A stretch of 11,191 nt of DNA from Stramenopiles sp. TOSAG23-2 (taxonomy: Eukaryota > Sar), in contig LT649955.1 of the NCBI GenBank assembly GCA_900128395.1, forward strand, positions 1 to 11,191. Reading direction: 5' to 3'. The first letter of the stretch is position 1; each line of letters opens with the position of its first letter. Below are positions 1-7,524 of the stretch, piece after piece. Position numbers and translations under genes: made by a program. Under the pieces are notes generated by a model. That model was not told where the DNA came from. It worked only from the letters and a program-made list of their open reading frames with translations, and did not search any database.

Positions 1-163
1 TAAATACGTCTCTCGGCGATAGATTGCATATAAAAAGCCAAGTCGATTTAAAACACGGCGATCATCTAAATGGTCTCGTTTTTTCCATAATTGGTAAGTA
101 AATATTGCTGGTATACCGAATGGATAAATTGCAACTCCTAATATTCCATATATTAAATTATCT
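1..163 (-). CDS. Partial exon of a second multi-pass receptor-like gene (membrane-helix block)
   Basis: Reading the minus strand from 163 to the window edge gives 54 uninterrupted codons after a stop at 187-185. The product contains a hydrophobic helix with the pattern IYGILGVAIYPFGIPAIF, then a basic stretch (LWKKRDHLDDRR) and LGFLYAIYRRETYL. This order (YPxGIP helix, charged loop, LGFLY-x-YR) is what I know from the C-terminal membrane block of large protist surface receptors, and it parallels the segment YTLGFPLVIGVFF to YYPFKPKYYWW of the big gene at the right of this window. The exon probably begins at 163 after an acceptor AG at 165-164 (context AACACAG). No start codon is visible, and the gene continues beyond position 1. 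It may be a paralogue of the right-hand gene or a left-over fragment of one; with no stop inside, I favour coding sequence. Confidence 0.6.
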
Positions 164-202
164 CTGTGTTTACCATTAAATAATTAAATGTATGATACAC
201 AC

Positions 203-260
203 GTATTTTAATTTTTTGTTTCTACTCAATGGTATTTTAATTTTTTATTTCTACTCAATG
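203..260. repeat. 29-bp tandem duplication, two units
   Basis: Units 203-231 and 232-260 are head-to-tail and differ at one base (G versus A, in the stretch TTTTTTGTTT / TTTTTTATTT). Each starts GTATTTTAA and ends CTACTCAATG. The near identity suggests a recent slippage or duplication. Confidence 0.9.
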
Positions 261-396
261 ACAATTCCGACTCTCCAGGGAAATACAGTGTTTGAGCGAT
301 GCAGGTGTTAGGTATTTTGAATAGTACCATAATTTGTTAAATTTGCCCTTCTAAAATTAGACTTTATCTAGAAGTTACCAGACGACATCTGGAGGT

Positions 397-685
397 TGAA
401 AAGGCTACCCCTGCTAACACCCGCGCTAACACCAGCATATTTGACATGAGGACGAATAAAAATTGCTTCACACCATCATCTTTTTCATAGGCACCAATAA
501 GCACATATTACAGTATACTAAATCCTCCTACCATCCAGCATCCACACAGGCTAACGAAGGGATGCTAGATTTTGTCTTGTCCTAGTAGATTTAGTATATG
601 GGAATCGTAGTGTAGTGCGTGATGTCATCATTTTCAGTACCTTTTTGTTTTTAGTATTGATGGTGTCTAACACCTATGATGTCAA
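397..685. repeat. Dispersed repeat, copy A (about 289 bp)
   Basis: This stretch aligns along its whole length, in the same orientation, with 2440-2716. Shared blocks include GCTAACACCAGCATATTTGACA near the start, AAAAATTGCTTCACA, TACAGTATACTAA, the 22-base block CAGGCTAACGAAGGGATGCTAG (positions 547-568), GGGAATCGTAGTGTAGTGCG followed by TGATGTCATCA, and CCTATGATGTCAA at the end. Within it AGCATCC and GGATGCT can pair across a 16-base loop, in both copies. Copy A alone has an 11-bp inverted pair ATATTTGACAT (437-447) / ATGTCAAATAT (679-689), and an extra internal duplication of CTAACACC. It has no long ORF, so a non-autonomous mobile element is most likely; the class (MITE or SINE) is not decided. 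Confidence 0.85.
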
Positions 686-701
686 ATATCAAGCATGTTG
701 A

Positions 702-744
702 GTAGATGATATTTGGTACCAACTTCTCTTTGTATATCATCTAC
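702..744. repeat. 11-bp perfect inverted repeat (hairpin)
   Basis: GTAGATGATAT at 702-712 is the exact reverse complement of ATATCATCTAC at 734-744, with a 21-base loop. It begins 17 bases after the end of dispersed-repeat copy A. It is not followed by a T run that would suggest a Pol III terminator. Confidence 0.7.
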
Positions 745-1075
745 CTAAATCAAATTAGTATAGTATTTGGTAGCCTTCCTTGTAATTTGAACCTATCATA
801 CCAGATCTTGTATGAAACAATAATTCGATAGCATGTGATAATGCACAATGCTATTCCGGTAGTAGAAGTTAGACGATCGCCTTCGAGTAAAATGGTACCT
901 GCATTGCAATTCAGAGTCAATTCGAAAAAACTTTGTGCAAATAATATGATGCAAATGGATGTTTTCTTGGTATAAAACGTTGTATGATTTGGTTGGATTG
1001 TTGTGTTTTATGAACTGTTATTGCTTTTGTTCGTTTGTTCGTTCGTTTGTTGGTTTTGTTTTTGTTACGTAAATT

Positions 1076-1465
1076 CTATGTCTTTTTTGAATTTTGTAAA
1101 ATGTTATCCATCTCCTTGCTTTTATATTTGTTTTGAAACATAGTTTCAAACATCGTTACACTTGCATATTTTGCTGCGCTTGCCAAAGTAAGAAATTTAT
1201 GCAGTGCATCGTTATTTTCATAGATAGTTTCCTCTAGGTAAACCATGCCAGTTACTAATATATAAAACTTATTGGCTGTTTCCCCGGAGCGAAATATGCA
1301 ATCACCTTGATTAAATTTTTCCAACTCAAAATATTCATTATCTTCAGTCATGTTGAAACACTTTTGCTGTTTCCGGTGGTAACCGTAAAAGTTTTCAGCG
1401 TTACCATTAATAAATATGCTTTTTCTACTACTAAGTGTAATACTTGTAACATTATTGCAATTGTC
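1076..1465 (-). CDS. Truncated cyclic-nucleotide-binding-domain-like ORF
   Basis: The only ATG-initiated form runs from 1351 to the TAG at 1076 (91 codons), but the frame is open up to a TAA at 1468-1466, and the upstream 38 codons also read like protein. Residues 13-38 from the ATG (KFNQGDCIFRSGETANKFYI and onward to LVTGMVYL) fit the first beta strands of a cNMP-binding domain, whose usual pattern is F-x-x-G-[DE]-x-I-x-x-x-G-[DE] ... FYI-x-x-G. The later part of the fold, including the phosphate-binding cassette (FGE ... RxA), is absent: the chain goes on for about 50 residues without it and stops. Thus it cannot bind nucleotide in the usual way as it stands. It may be an exon of a longer gene, with splice sites I cannot place, or a decayed fragment. 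The DNA around it is noncoding. Confidence 0.5.
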   Translation of the reverse strand, partial: DNCNNVTSITLSSRKSIFINGNAENFYGYHRKQQKCFNMTEDNEYFELEKFNQGDCIFRSGETANKFYILVTGMVYLEETIYENNDALHKFLTLASAAKYASVTMFETMFQNKYKSKEMDNILQNSKKT

Positions 1466-2439
1466 TTACTGTAATACCTGTCCCTGTTAAATATATTATA
1501 TATTTATAATTATTGATTATATAATAATAATATATCGAATATCGAGAATCGAGACAGTAGACAGTATGCCAATAATATGCAGTATCTGCAATAATATTAT
1601 ATGCAGTATTAATAAATATGCAGTCTGCTATAATGCTATAGTATGCAGCAGAGTATCATGCAATATACAGCAATATTAAATATTAAACAATTAAACTGTA
1701 ATAACTTGTAACTGGTATACTACTGGTTGGATAACTACTGGCCCTGCCGGCCTGAACGCCTGAACTGGAGAAACTGGTAAAAAAATACCTTCTGTATTTG
1801 TTATTTTTTTATGTAATGCTGTGCTTTTCTATGCCTTTACCGGTTTTTTGATAGGCACAAAACCTTCCTTAACATACGAAACATGTACTTGAGAGAGGAT
1901 GAACGGGAGCAAATGTGCTCCTTTGCTTAAAGGTCATATATATATATACCTTATTTCTTTTAAAATTATAATTATAAATGATTTAGAAAGAATTATATAC
2001 ATAAGTAATAGATGCTAGACGACTACAATCGCTACATTGATTACTACCTTGCATTAGTCGACTTCGAGGCAGTACTATTTGATCCTAACTTTCTGTTTTC
2101 TTTTATTGGACCAGCAGCTCTACCATTATCCAAGTCTGGCATACCGTTTTTAGCATATTGATTATATATCTCAACTGCTATTTAAGCACAATATTAGTAG
2201 TGTGTAAGCTTTTTCTCAATCCTGTACGCACGTACAAGTGATTGATGATTGGTAAGTAACTATAAATTAGATTTTCATAGGAAAGGTGATTGACGTACGA
2301 AGTATGCTTGTGTGTACTGTCCTAGATGTCAACCACATATGGTGCCTGGCGGCAAAATAAAAATATAATTTCTATAATAAGTTAACCGCACGGTATAATT
2401 AAAAAATAGACATAAGTATGAAAATACATTTACAGTAAT

Positions 2440-2716
2440 TTGAAGGCTACCGCTAACACCAGCATATTTGACACGAGGACGTCAACAATAAAAATTGCTT
2501 CACATCTTCATCTTTTTTATAGGCGAGATCAAGCATCAATTACAGTATACTAAGCATACCTATCATCCAGCATCCCCACAGGCTAACGAAGGGATGCTAG
2601 ATTTTGTCTGTTCATATTAGCTTTAGTAAGCGGGAATCGTAGTGTAGTGCGTGATGTCATCATTTTTAGTACCCTTTATTTTTAGTGTTGGTGGTGTCTA
2701 ATACCTATGATGTCAA
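2440..2716. repeat. Dispersed repeat, copy B (about 277 bp)
   Basis: This is the second copy of the element at 397-685, in direct orientation and about 2 kb away. Differences are scattered substitutions and a few small indels (for example the CTAACACC duplication of copy A is single here, and the TTGACA block is followed by CGAGGACGTCAA instead of TGAGGACG). The conserved pieces are spread evenly, as expected for two old insertions of one element rather than a shared gene. The pairable AGCATCC/GGATGCT arms are retained. The copy ends only 6 bases before the inverted-repeat element at 2723. Confidence 0.85.
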
Positions 2717-2722
2717 TAATAC

Positions 2723-2848
2723 TATTCACTATGGGAAATATGTATATATCGTTTTCTAAAATGCCAATTTTATTTTTCATATATTTGGAAAAATAGCAAA
2801 TATCCGAAAATGTAGAAAAAATGATGAATATTCCCCCCATAGTGAATA
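2723..2848. mobile_element. Small inverted-repeat element, MITE-like (126 bp)
   Basis: TATTCACTATGGG at 2723-2735 is matched perfectly by its reverse complement CCCATAGTGAATA at 2836-2848. The interior of 100 bases is AT-rich, has no coding capacity and contains further partial complementarity (TTTTCTAAAATGCC / TTGGAAAAATAG region). Such size and structure fit a miniature inverted-repeat transposable element. Target-site duplications are not obvious: AAT lies close to both ends, but AT richness makes this weak. Confidence 0.5.
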
Positions 2849-3111
2849 TTGTTATTTTGTTATTCTGTTAAGTGTACAGTTTTGGCATGTTTTGTACAAT
2901 TTATCTTTTTTTGGAAATTTACTGAAACCATAGCTGCTATATATTTATAGATATATTTTTTTTGGGTTATTTTTTTTTTTGCTCCAGTGTGGATTAAGGA
3001 TTTTCTATTTAAAATAGTAGTCAATGGACAATCTTATTCGGTTATAAATCATTATTTAATGAATATGTAAATAGAAGTATTGATATCCTAGATTCCCCCC
3101 CGTAGAGCGCA

Positions 3112-3131
3112 AATAATAATAATAATAATAA
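3112..3131. repeat. AAT trinucleotide microsatellite
   Basis: A run of about six AAT units followed by AAAA. On the minus strand it would read as six tyrosines in a 61-codon ORF that I do not accept as a gene. Confidence 0.85.
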
Positions 3132-3433
3132 AATGTGACCAAAAATTCTTTTTGACATGATACGTTCTTTATACGTGACAACGTCAACGCAACGGCATCG
3201 TTCTTTTCCATGTTTGATGTTTGATGTTTTGTTTTCGGCAACGTATACGACGTGTCTTTGGTTTTGATATTTATTTTTTTCGAGGTTTTCTGTTTCGTTT
3301 ATTCATTTTCTAATTTAAATATGTAGTTTTTTTCACACTGATGACGCTAAACACCATGCTATAGTTAATTTGCATAGATTTTTATACTAACATTATTGGG
3401 AAAAGAGATTTTTTTTATTGCTATGATATTACA

Positions 3434-3490
3434 GCCTGACGAAAAAAGAGATGCCTGATGAAAAAAGAGATGCCTGATGAAAAAAGAGAT
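3434..3490. repeat. 19-bp tandem repeat, three units
   Basis: Units 3434-3452, 3453-3471 and 3472-3490 read GCCTGATGAAAAAAGAGAT; the first has a C for the T at its seventh position. A fourth unit starts (GCCT) and decays. The array lies about 180 bp upstream of the start codon of the plus-strand gene, so it may sit in its promoter region. Confidence 0.92.
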
Positions 3491-3546
3491 GCCTTTAATA
3501 AAAAAAAGAGGGGAAAATTAGCAATTATAAAAAAAAATAGATAGTA

Positions 3547-3558
3547 AATATATATATT
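3547..3558 (+). promoter_or_regulatory. Possible TATA-like element of the plus-strand gene
   Basis: A TATATATATTAA stretch lies about 115 bases upstream of the ATG at 3672. It is followed by a C- and A-richer leader free of long A/T runs and ending CCACCC before ATGG, a favourable initiation context. In AT-rich DNA such a box may occur by chance. Confidence 0.2.
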
Positions 3559-3671
3559 AAAGACAGCGATCATTGTACCATTAGAAAAGTGCAACAATAC
3601 AATACTAATTTACTACCACAGGATAAACAAGGCCTACATCATACATCCTGCACTCCATTAAACAACCACCC

Positions 3672-4770
3672 ATGGAAAAAGAAAAAGAAATCCATGCGAA
3701 ACCACGTATGATCTTTTTGGATTCTATAATGGAAGAAGATTATGAAAAAGTATATGAATTATTGATGACAATACCAGATATTATTAAACAAGTTGATCAA
3801 AATAATAAAAATCCAATTTCCTCATCTAATAATGGCCGTAATAACCATTTCGATGTATCCACATTGTAATCAATCTCGCCTTTCTCTTCTTTTTCCATGA
3901 TGATGATTATATATTAATAGATCGATGATACTAATGACCTACGCTGAAGTGGAAGGGTACACACCACTCGAAAGGCGTCCTAATAAATCCAACTTAAGCA
4001 GAAACGATCTTCTCACCCTAAAGACGCAAACGGTGCTCGTTAACGGTGTCAAAGTCGGTTTGAAGACTATGAAAGGCGGATGCCACCCACATGCTTCATA
4101 CTTTATTTTAGGCACGTACTCAAAAACATACCCAACGAAAGATGCATCGATGGCACAAGTAAATCAGATTTACCAAAACTACCTAAATGGTCTACAAAAC
4201 ATCCCAACCCACCTACAGCTAACCAAAGACTGCGAGCTGGCATTTTCTGGGATCGGTAGACACTTCAACACGGAAATAACCATCGATGCCATTGACTTTT
4301 TAAAATCCGAGACGGTGAATAGAGACTTTGTCGAGTTTCTGAACCAGAGAGAGCATCAAATGCTAAAAGCAGATGCGCACATCAGTAAGAAAATCGTCCG
4401 TCAACACTACAAGGTATTTAAAGACGAGCTGAAGGAGTTTGCTGGGTTACATCCCACTTACGACGCCTACCTCATCCAGCGACTGGCCTCCCATCCAAAT
4501 ATACCACCGGGGGAACCGTTTAACCAACTGGTGGCATACAACGGAAGCACTCGAACCCTCAAAGAAAAATGCCACGACATGCGAAACCTAACGGCGATGG
4601 AACAGCAGGCACAGTCAATCGCCATCAAAAAGTTTTACCAGACGTTAGTTATTTTAGAAGAGTTTGAAGCCACGGGTGCTTTACACCGGGGTGTTAAACA
4701 CCTACATGATCGATTGAAGGATGTGCTAGATAAAGCGAAACGTATGTGGGAGAGTAAAACACGTGTGTAA
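3672..4770 (+). CDS. Two-exon gene: ankyrin-like N-terminal exon joined to an unrecognised helical protein
   Basis: Proposed exons are 3672-3865 and 3921-4770, giving 347 residues. Exon 1 starts at an ATG in a good context (CCACCCATGG); residues 14-45 (FLDSIMEEDYEKVYELLMTI and the following PDIIKQVDQNNKNPI) resemble the helix pair and loop of one ankyrin repeat, without the usual TPLHLA. Exon 2 encodes 281 residues from an internal ATG at 3925. It is soluble, has no signal peptide or membrane helix, and is helix-rich at its end (EQQAQSIAIKKFYQ through LKDVLDKAKRMWE). I do not recognise this family. Its DNA is near 45-48% GC in samples, against about 35-37% in the neighbouring gene, with many C- or G-ending codons. 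The joint rests on GT-AG ends, a pyrimidine-rich tract and a matching phase, so the fallback is two separate units: a 65-codon ORF and an intronless 281-codon gene at 3925-4770. It ends 111 bases from the convergent receptor gene. Confidence 0.6.
3866..3920 (+). other. Putative 55-nt intron
   Basis: It begins GTAATC and ends TTAATAG, with a pyrimidine-rich stretch (CGCCTTTCTCTTCTTTTTCC) and a TATTAAT branch-like motif close to the acceptor. Removing it joins a two-base codon remainder (TT) to one base (A), keeping both frames open. It is shorter than the 96-99 nt introns of the other gene, so it is less certain. Confidence 0.45.
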
Positions 4771-4881
4771 TATTAAACATTTAGCTACCACTTGGCGCAA
4801 TACGTTGCATCCTGTTTCTTTTCGACTTGCCTACCTTCTCCTAACGCTGCTCGTTCCATATAAACATAATAAAAGTACTTT
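4771..4881. other. Convergent 3' intergenic gap
   Basis: Only 111 bases separate the stop of the plus-strand gene from the stop of the receptor gene. The 3' ends must lie close together or overlap; AATATTAAAC at 4770-4779 is a weak polyadenylation-like sequence for the plus strand. Confidence 0.4.
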
Positions 4882-5435
4882 TTACTTCTGACCCAACGCT
4901 GCCTTGGCTGCCAACGCCCACCATGATGTTCCCGTGATACCACTGCGAATACCCAATGTTTTATCGACAAAACTTTTTCGAAAGGCTTTTACAGCTTTCG
5001 ATTTCAGTATAAATCTATCCAGTATAAACCATTCTTGCGTGACAACAATGTGTTCGTACAAAATAACTAGCATTCCCAAGTAATAGGCTCCTACATTGAT
5101 TATCACGGATAAAAATGCATACGCAAAATCATCTACCGCGATAGCTAACACAAACAGGTAAAAGAACATCGACACCATAAATATAGTAGTTGCTTTGGCC
5201 ATGTCCCGTTGGATCCATAATTGTGTCGTTTGCAAAATAAAGACAAAATACGAAAGCAACGAATACGGTTTACATTGGTGTGTAATAGCTTCAAAATGCT
5301 CAACATTGCACACCGGTGCATTGTTCGTTATGTTGTACCCTTGTGTCATCGCACAAATGGTAGAATTCAAAGGCGCTACATCGATATGACTATAGGAATT
5401 GACAAAACGATGTCTCGATGTCTCAATCAAAAAAC
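4882..5435 (-). CDS. Exon D: C-terminal three-helix membrane segment with small Cys loop
   Basis: The frame is open from a TAA at 5445 to the TAA at 4882; the first ATG is 27 codons in (5349), so an exon entered by splicing is more likely than an independent gene. It encodes a loop with sequons NST and NIT and three Cys, then three hydrophobic helices near 5265-5215, 5187-5134 and 5121-5041, and a basic tail (KSKAVKAFRKSF). With the helix of exon C this forms a four-helix unit whose loop, carrying glycosylation sites and cysteines, would be outside the cell. If not part of the receptor, it would be a small separate membrane protein. I recognise no family. Confidence 0.6.
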
Positions 5436-7447
5436 CTACATTTTAATTTGTTTATGCAAAACTATTAAAGAAACCCTATGCAAGCCCCATCAAATCAACT
5501 GTGTTTTACTAAAACATTTTTAAATCTTCAAATATAACAAAGATACTTTAACTCATATACTTATTACCGCTAAAGCGAAAAGTCCTGCGAGAAATATTAA
5601 ACCCAAAAATTTATTTTCATGTTTCTCATAAATTTCAGATATTTTCTTACAACAACTCTTTTTCTCCTCTTTAGCCTTGTTGTCGCCAGCCTTTTTTTTA
5701 CTTTCGTCGTTTTGACTTTTTTCATTTTGCCCCACTTCGTTTAAGTTGTTCCCGTCGCTGTGATATAGGTAAAAGTGTTAGTACAATATGGTTTTATAAA
5801 AAATGCTTTTTCAAACTTAAAGCTTATATAAAAGTTTAATCTGGTATACTTACCTTTGTGTAACTATTCCAATCGCAGCTTTGTTCGCCGCTTTGGCACT
5901 TGCTAATGCCAGTTTGCTAGTTTTCCTTTGCTCCTCTAGCAGTTTTCTTCGTTCCATTTCATTTTCTGCTCTCATGCTGTCAAATTTCTTTAACATATTA
6001 GCAAAATTTTCCTCCATTTTATCTATTATTTGTTGTTGGTGTGAATGGGTTACACCATGCTGGTGTGATAATCGCTCCATTTGTTCACCAACCAATCCAT
6101 CAGATATGATTGTTGCAATTCCGTTAGAAGACGGAGTTTTATCGCTCGAATCTTGGTCTACCAGTGTAGTCAAGCTAGAACCACCTACCGCTTTTTTGCT
6201 TCTTGACGATTTGCTACCAAGTAGACCACGGCGATGTTTTTCTTCAAATCCCATTCGATCTTTCATTAACTTTACAATTTTTTTATAATTCACTTTAAGC
6301 CTAGACCATAATATAAGTGAGCGTTGTCGCTTAAATTCACGAGTATGACTAAACTCGTGATAGGTACATGCAAGTAAATATATCATACTAGAAATAACGA
6401 CCATAATAGTTACATACGTTACAATCCATTGTTTCCATTTATTTTCAGGTTGCATAAGGTATGGTGAGTTAAACATTATTCCCATTAGAGGGACAAATAC
6501 ACAACATGTCAAAACAATCAATTCTATATTGTTGTAATTGAATATGCTACGATGCAGCCGATGTGCAATTTTATTTTGTATGTCCATTTCGATTTCCATA
6601 TTTTTAATGTTTTCACGAATGATATCAAATTCTTTTGTCATCCCCATTTGAGTCGTATGCGTCTTACTCATATCTATCAGAAGATGTATTACTCGCATTT
6701 TCGTAAATTCATTTCGAAGGTTAGATTCTGCCTCTTTCATTAAAATTTCTGCTCTTTCTTTCACATGCATATATGGATCGTATTCTATATGCATGCACAT
6801 AAATAAAAACATAAAGCAAAGGACGCATGACAATTGGAATGTTGGATCTGTACGTATCAAAACGCTACAAGTAACAACCACAAACTTTCTTACAATCACA
6901 AGTAAACACCACCAGTAATATTTTGGCTTAAATGGATAATACAATTTGCTAAACTTCTTCCTAAAATAATACGCTGTATTAATTTCTGGATATTCGCCCC
7001 GACCATGTGCACGCAATCTTTGATCTTCTTTAATTTTATGATTATATTTTTTAAAGAATACGCCGATCACAAGCGGAAAGCCAAGTGTGTAGAAGAAAAG
7101 AGCCGCATTTGCTATCGGTAGTAAGCGACTACGCATACTATTTTTTATGTAGCATTGTTCCAAAGGCTCCGCAGACATGTAAAATTTACCTGTTGGGGGA
7201 ATGGGTGGCTCGCAATTGTAAATATCAAGTGCGGCCCGAGCAATAGTCAAATAAAGAAAATATGTGACCGTTACTGTCATGGAAACAACCATTGATATCA
7301 ATCCATTAGTAGTTAATGGTTTAATCTTTCTCTTTTGTTTTTTGTTATGTGCTCCAAATAAATGAATTGAAATGGTTCCCTGACGCGTTATCGACTTCCT
7401 ATGCTTCACTGCTTCTTTCGCATTTATAGGAGTAACACGGGTAAGCT

Positions 7448-7524
<77 letters not shown>

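Larger units (their letters stand above)
164..1075. other. Gene-poor, repeat-bearing spacer
   Basis: I see no convincing coding sequence here on either strand. It holds a 29-bp tandem duplication (203-260), the first copy of a dispersed repeat (397-685), an 11-bp perfect hairpin (702-744) and, at 1021-1060, a T-rich stretch built from repeated GTTC/GTTTG units. A 44-codon plus-strand ORF (841-975) was considered and not accepted. Confidence 0.6.
1466..3546. other. Noncoding AT-rich spacer with repeats
   Basis: No supported gene. Notable content: an AT-rich stretch at 1494-1535; degenerate repeats of ATGCAGTAT between about 1560 and 1680; an AT dinucleotide run near 1936-1948; dispersed-repeat copy B (2440-2716); an inverted-repeat element (2723-2848); T-rich runs at 2905-2985; an AAT microsatellite at 3112-3131; short TTTGATG iterations near 3212-3229; and a 19-bp triplet repeat (3434-3490). 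Confidence 0.6.

Noticed and set aside
397-685. tRNA-derived SINE with internal Pol III A and B boxes
   Set aside because: I could find no good B box (GGTTCGANNCC) or matching A box in either copy, and no terminal A or T tail.
841-975. 44-codon plus-strand ORF starting at ATG
   Set aside because: Short, no domain, no codon pattern distinct from spacer DNA, and no supporting splice or promoter signal.
3056-3241. 61-codon minus-strand ORF with six tyrosines
   Set aside because: It starts at TTG, half of it is a translated AAT microsatellite and AT-rich flank, and there is no recognisable domain.
3434-3490. CTGATGA in the 19-bp repeats as a hammerhead ribozyme core
   Set aside because: No stem II followed by GAAA and no pairing stems I/III; the match is part of a simple tandem repeat.
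4785-4970. 61-codon minus-strand ORF overlapping the end of exon D
   Set aside because: Out of frame with exon D and low-complexity; it could only matter if a weak donor (GTAAAA near 4883) were used, for which there is no other support.
5195-5523. Plus-strand ORFs of 64 and 100 codons opposite the C-terminal exon
   Set aside because: They are antisense to a membrane-helix coding exon and to intron 3, and show no domain.
5881-6288. 135-codon plus-strand ORF
   Set aside because: Antisense shadow of the receptor's cytosolic coiled-coil and linker region.
7399-7452. C-terminal tail ARAYPCYSYKCERSSEA as the natural end of the receptor
   Set aside because: The other frame after the A tract codes for the rest of the helix block expected in this receptor type, over more than 500 codons; the tail looks like out-of-frame reading.
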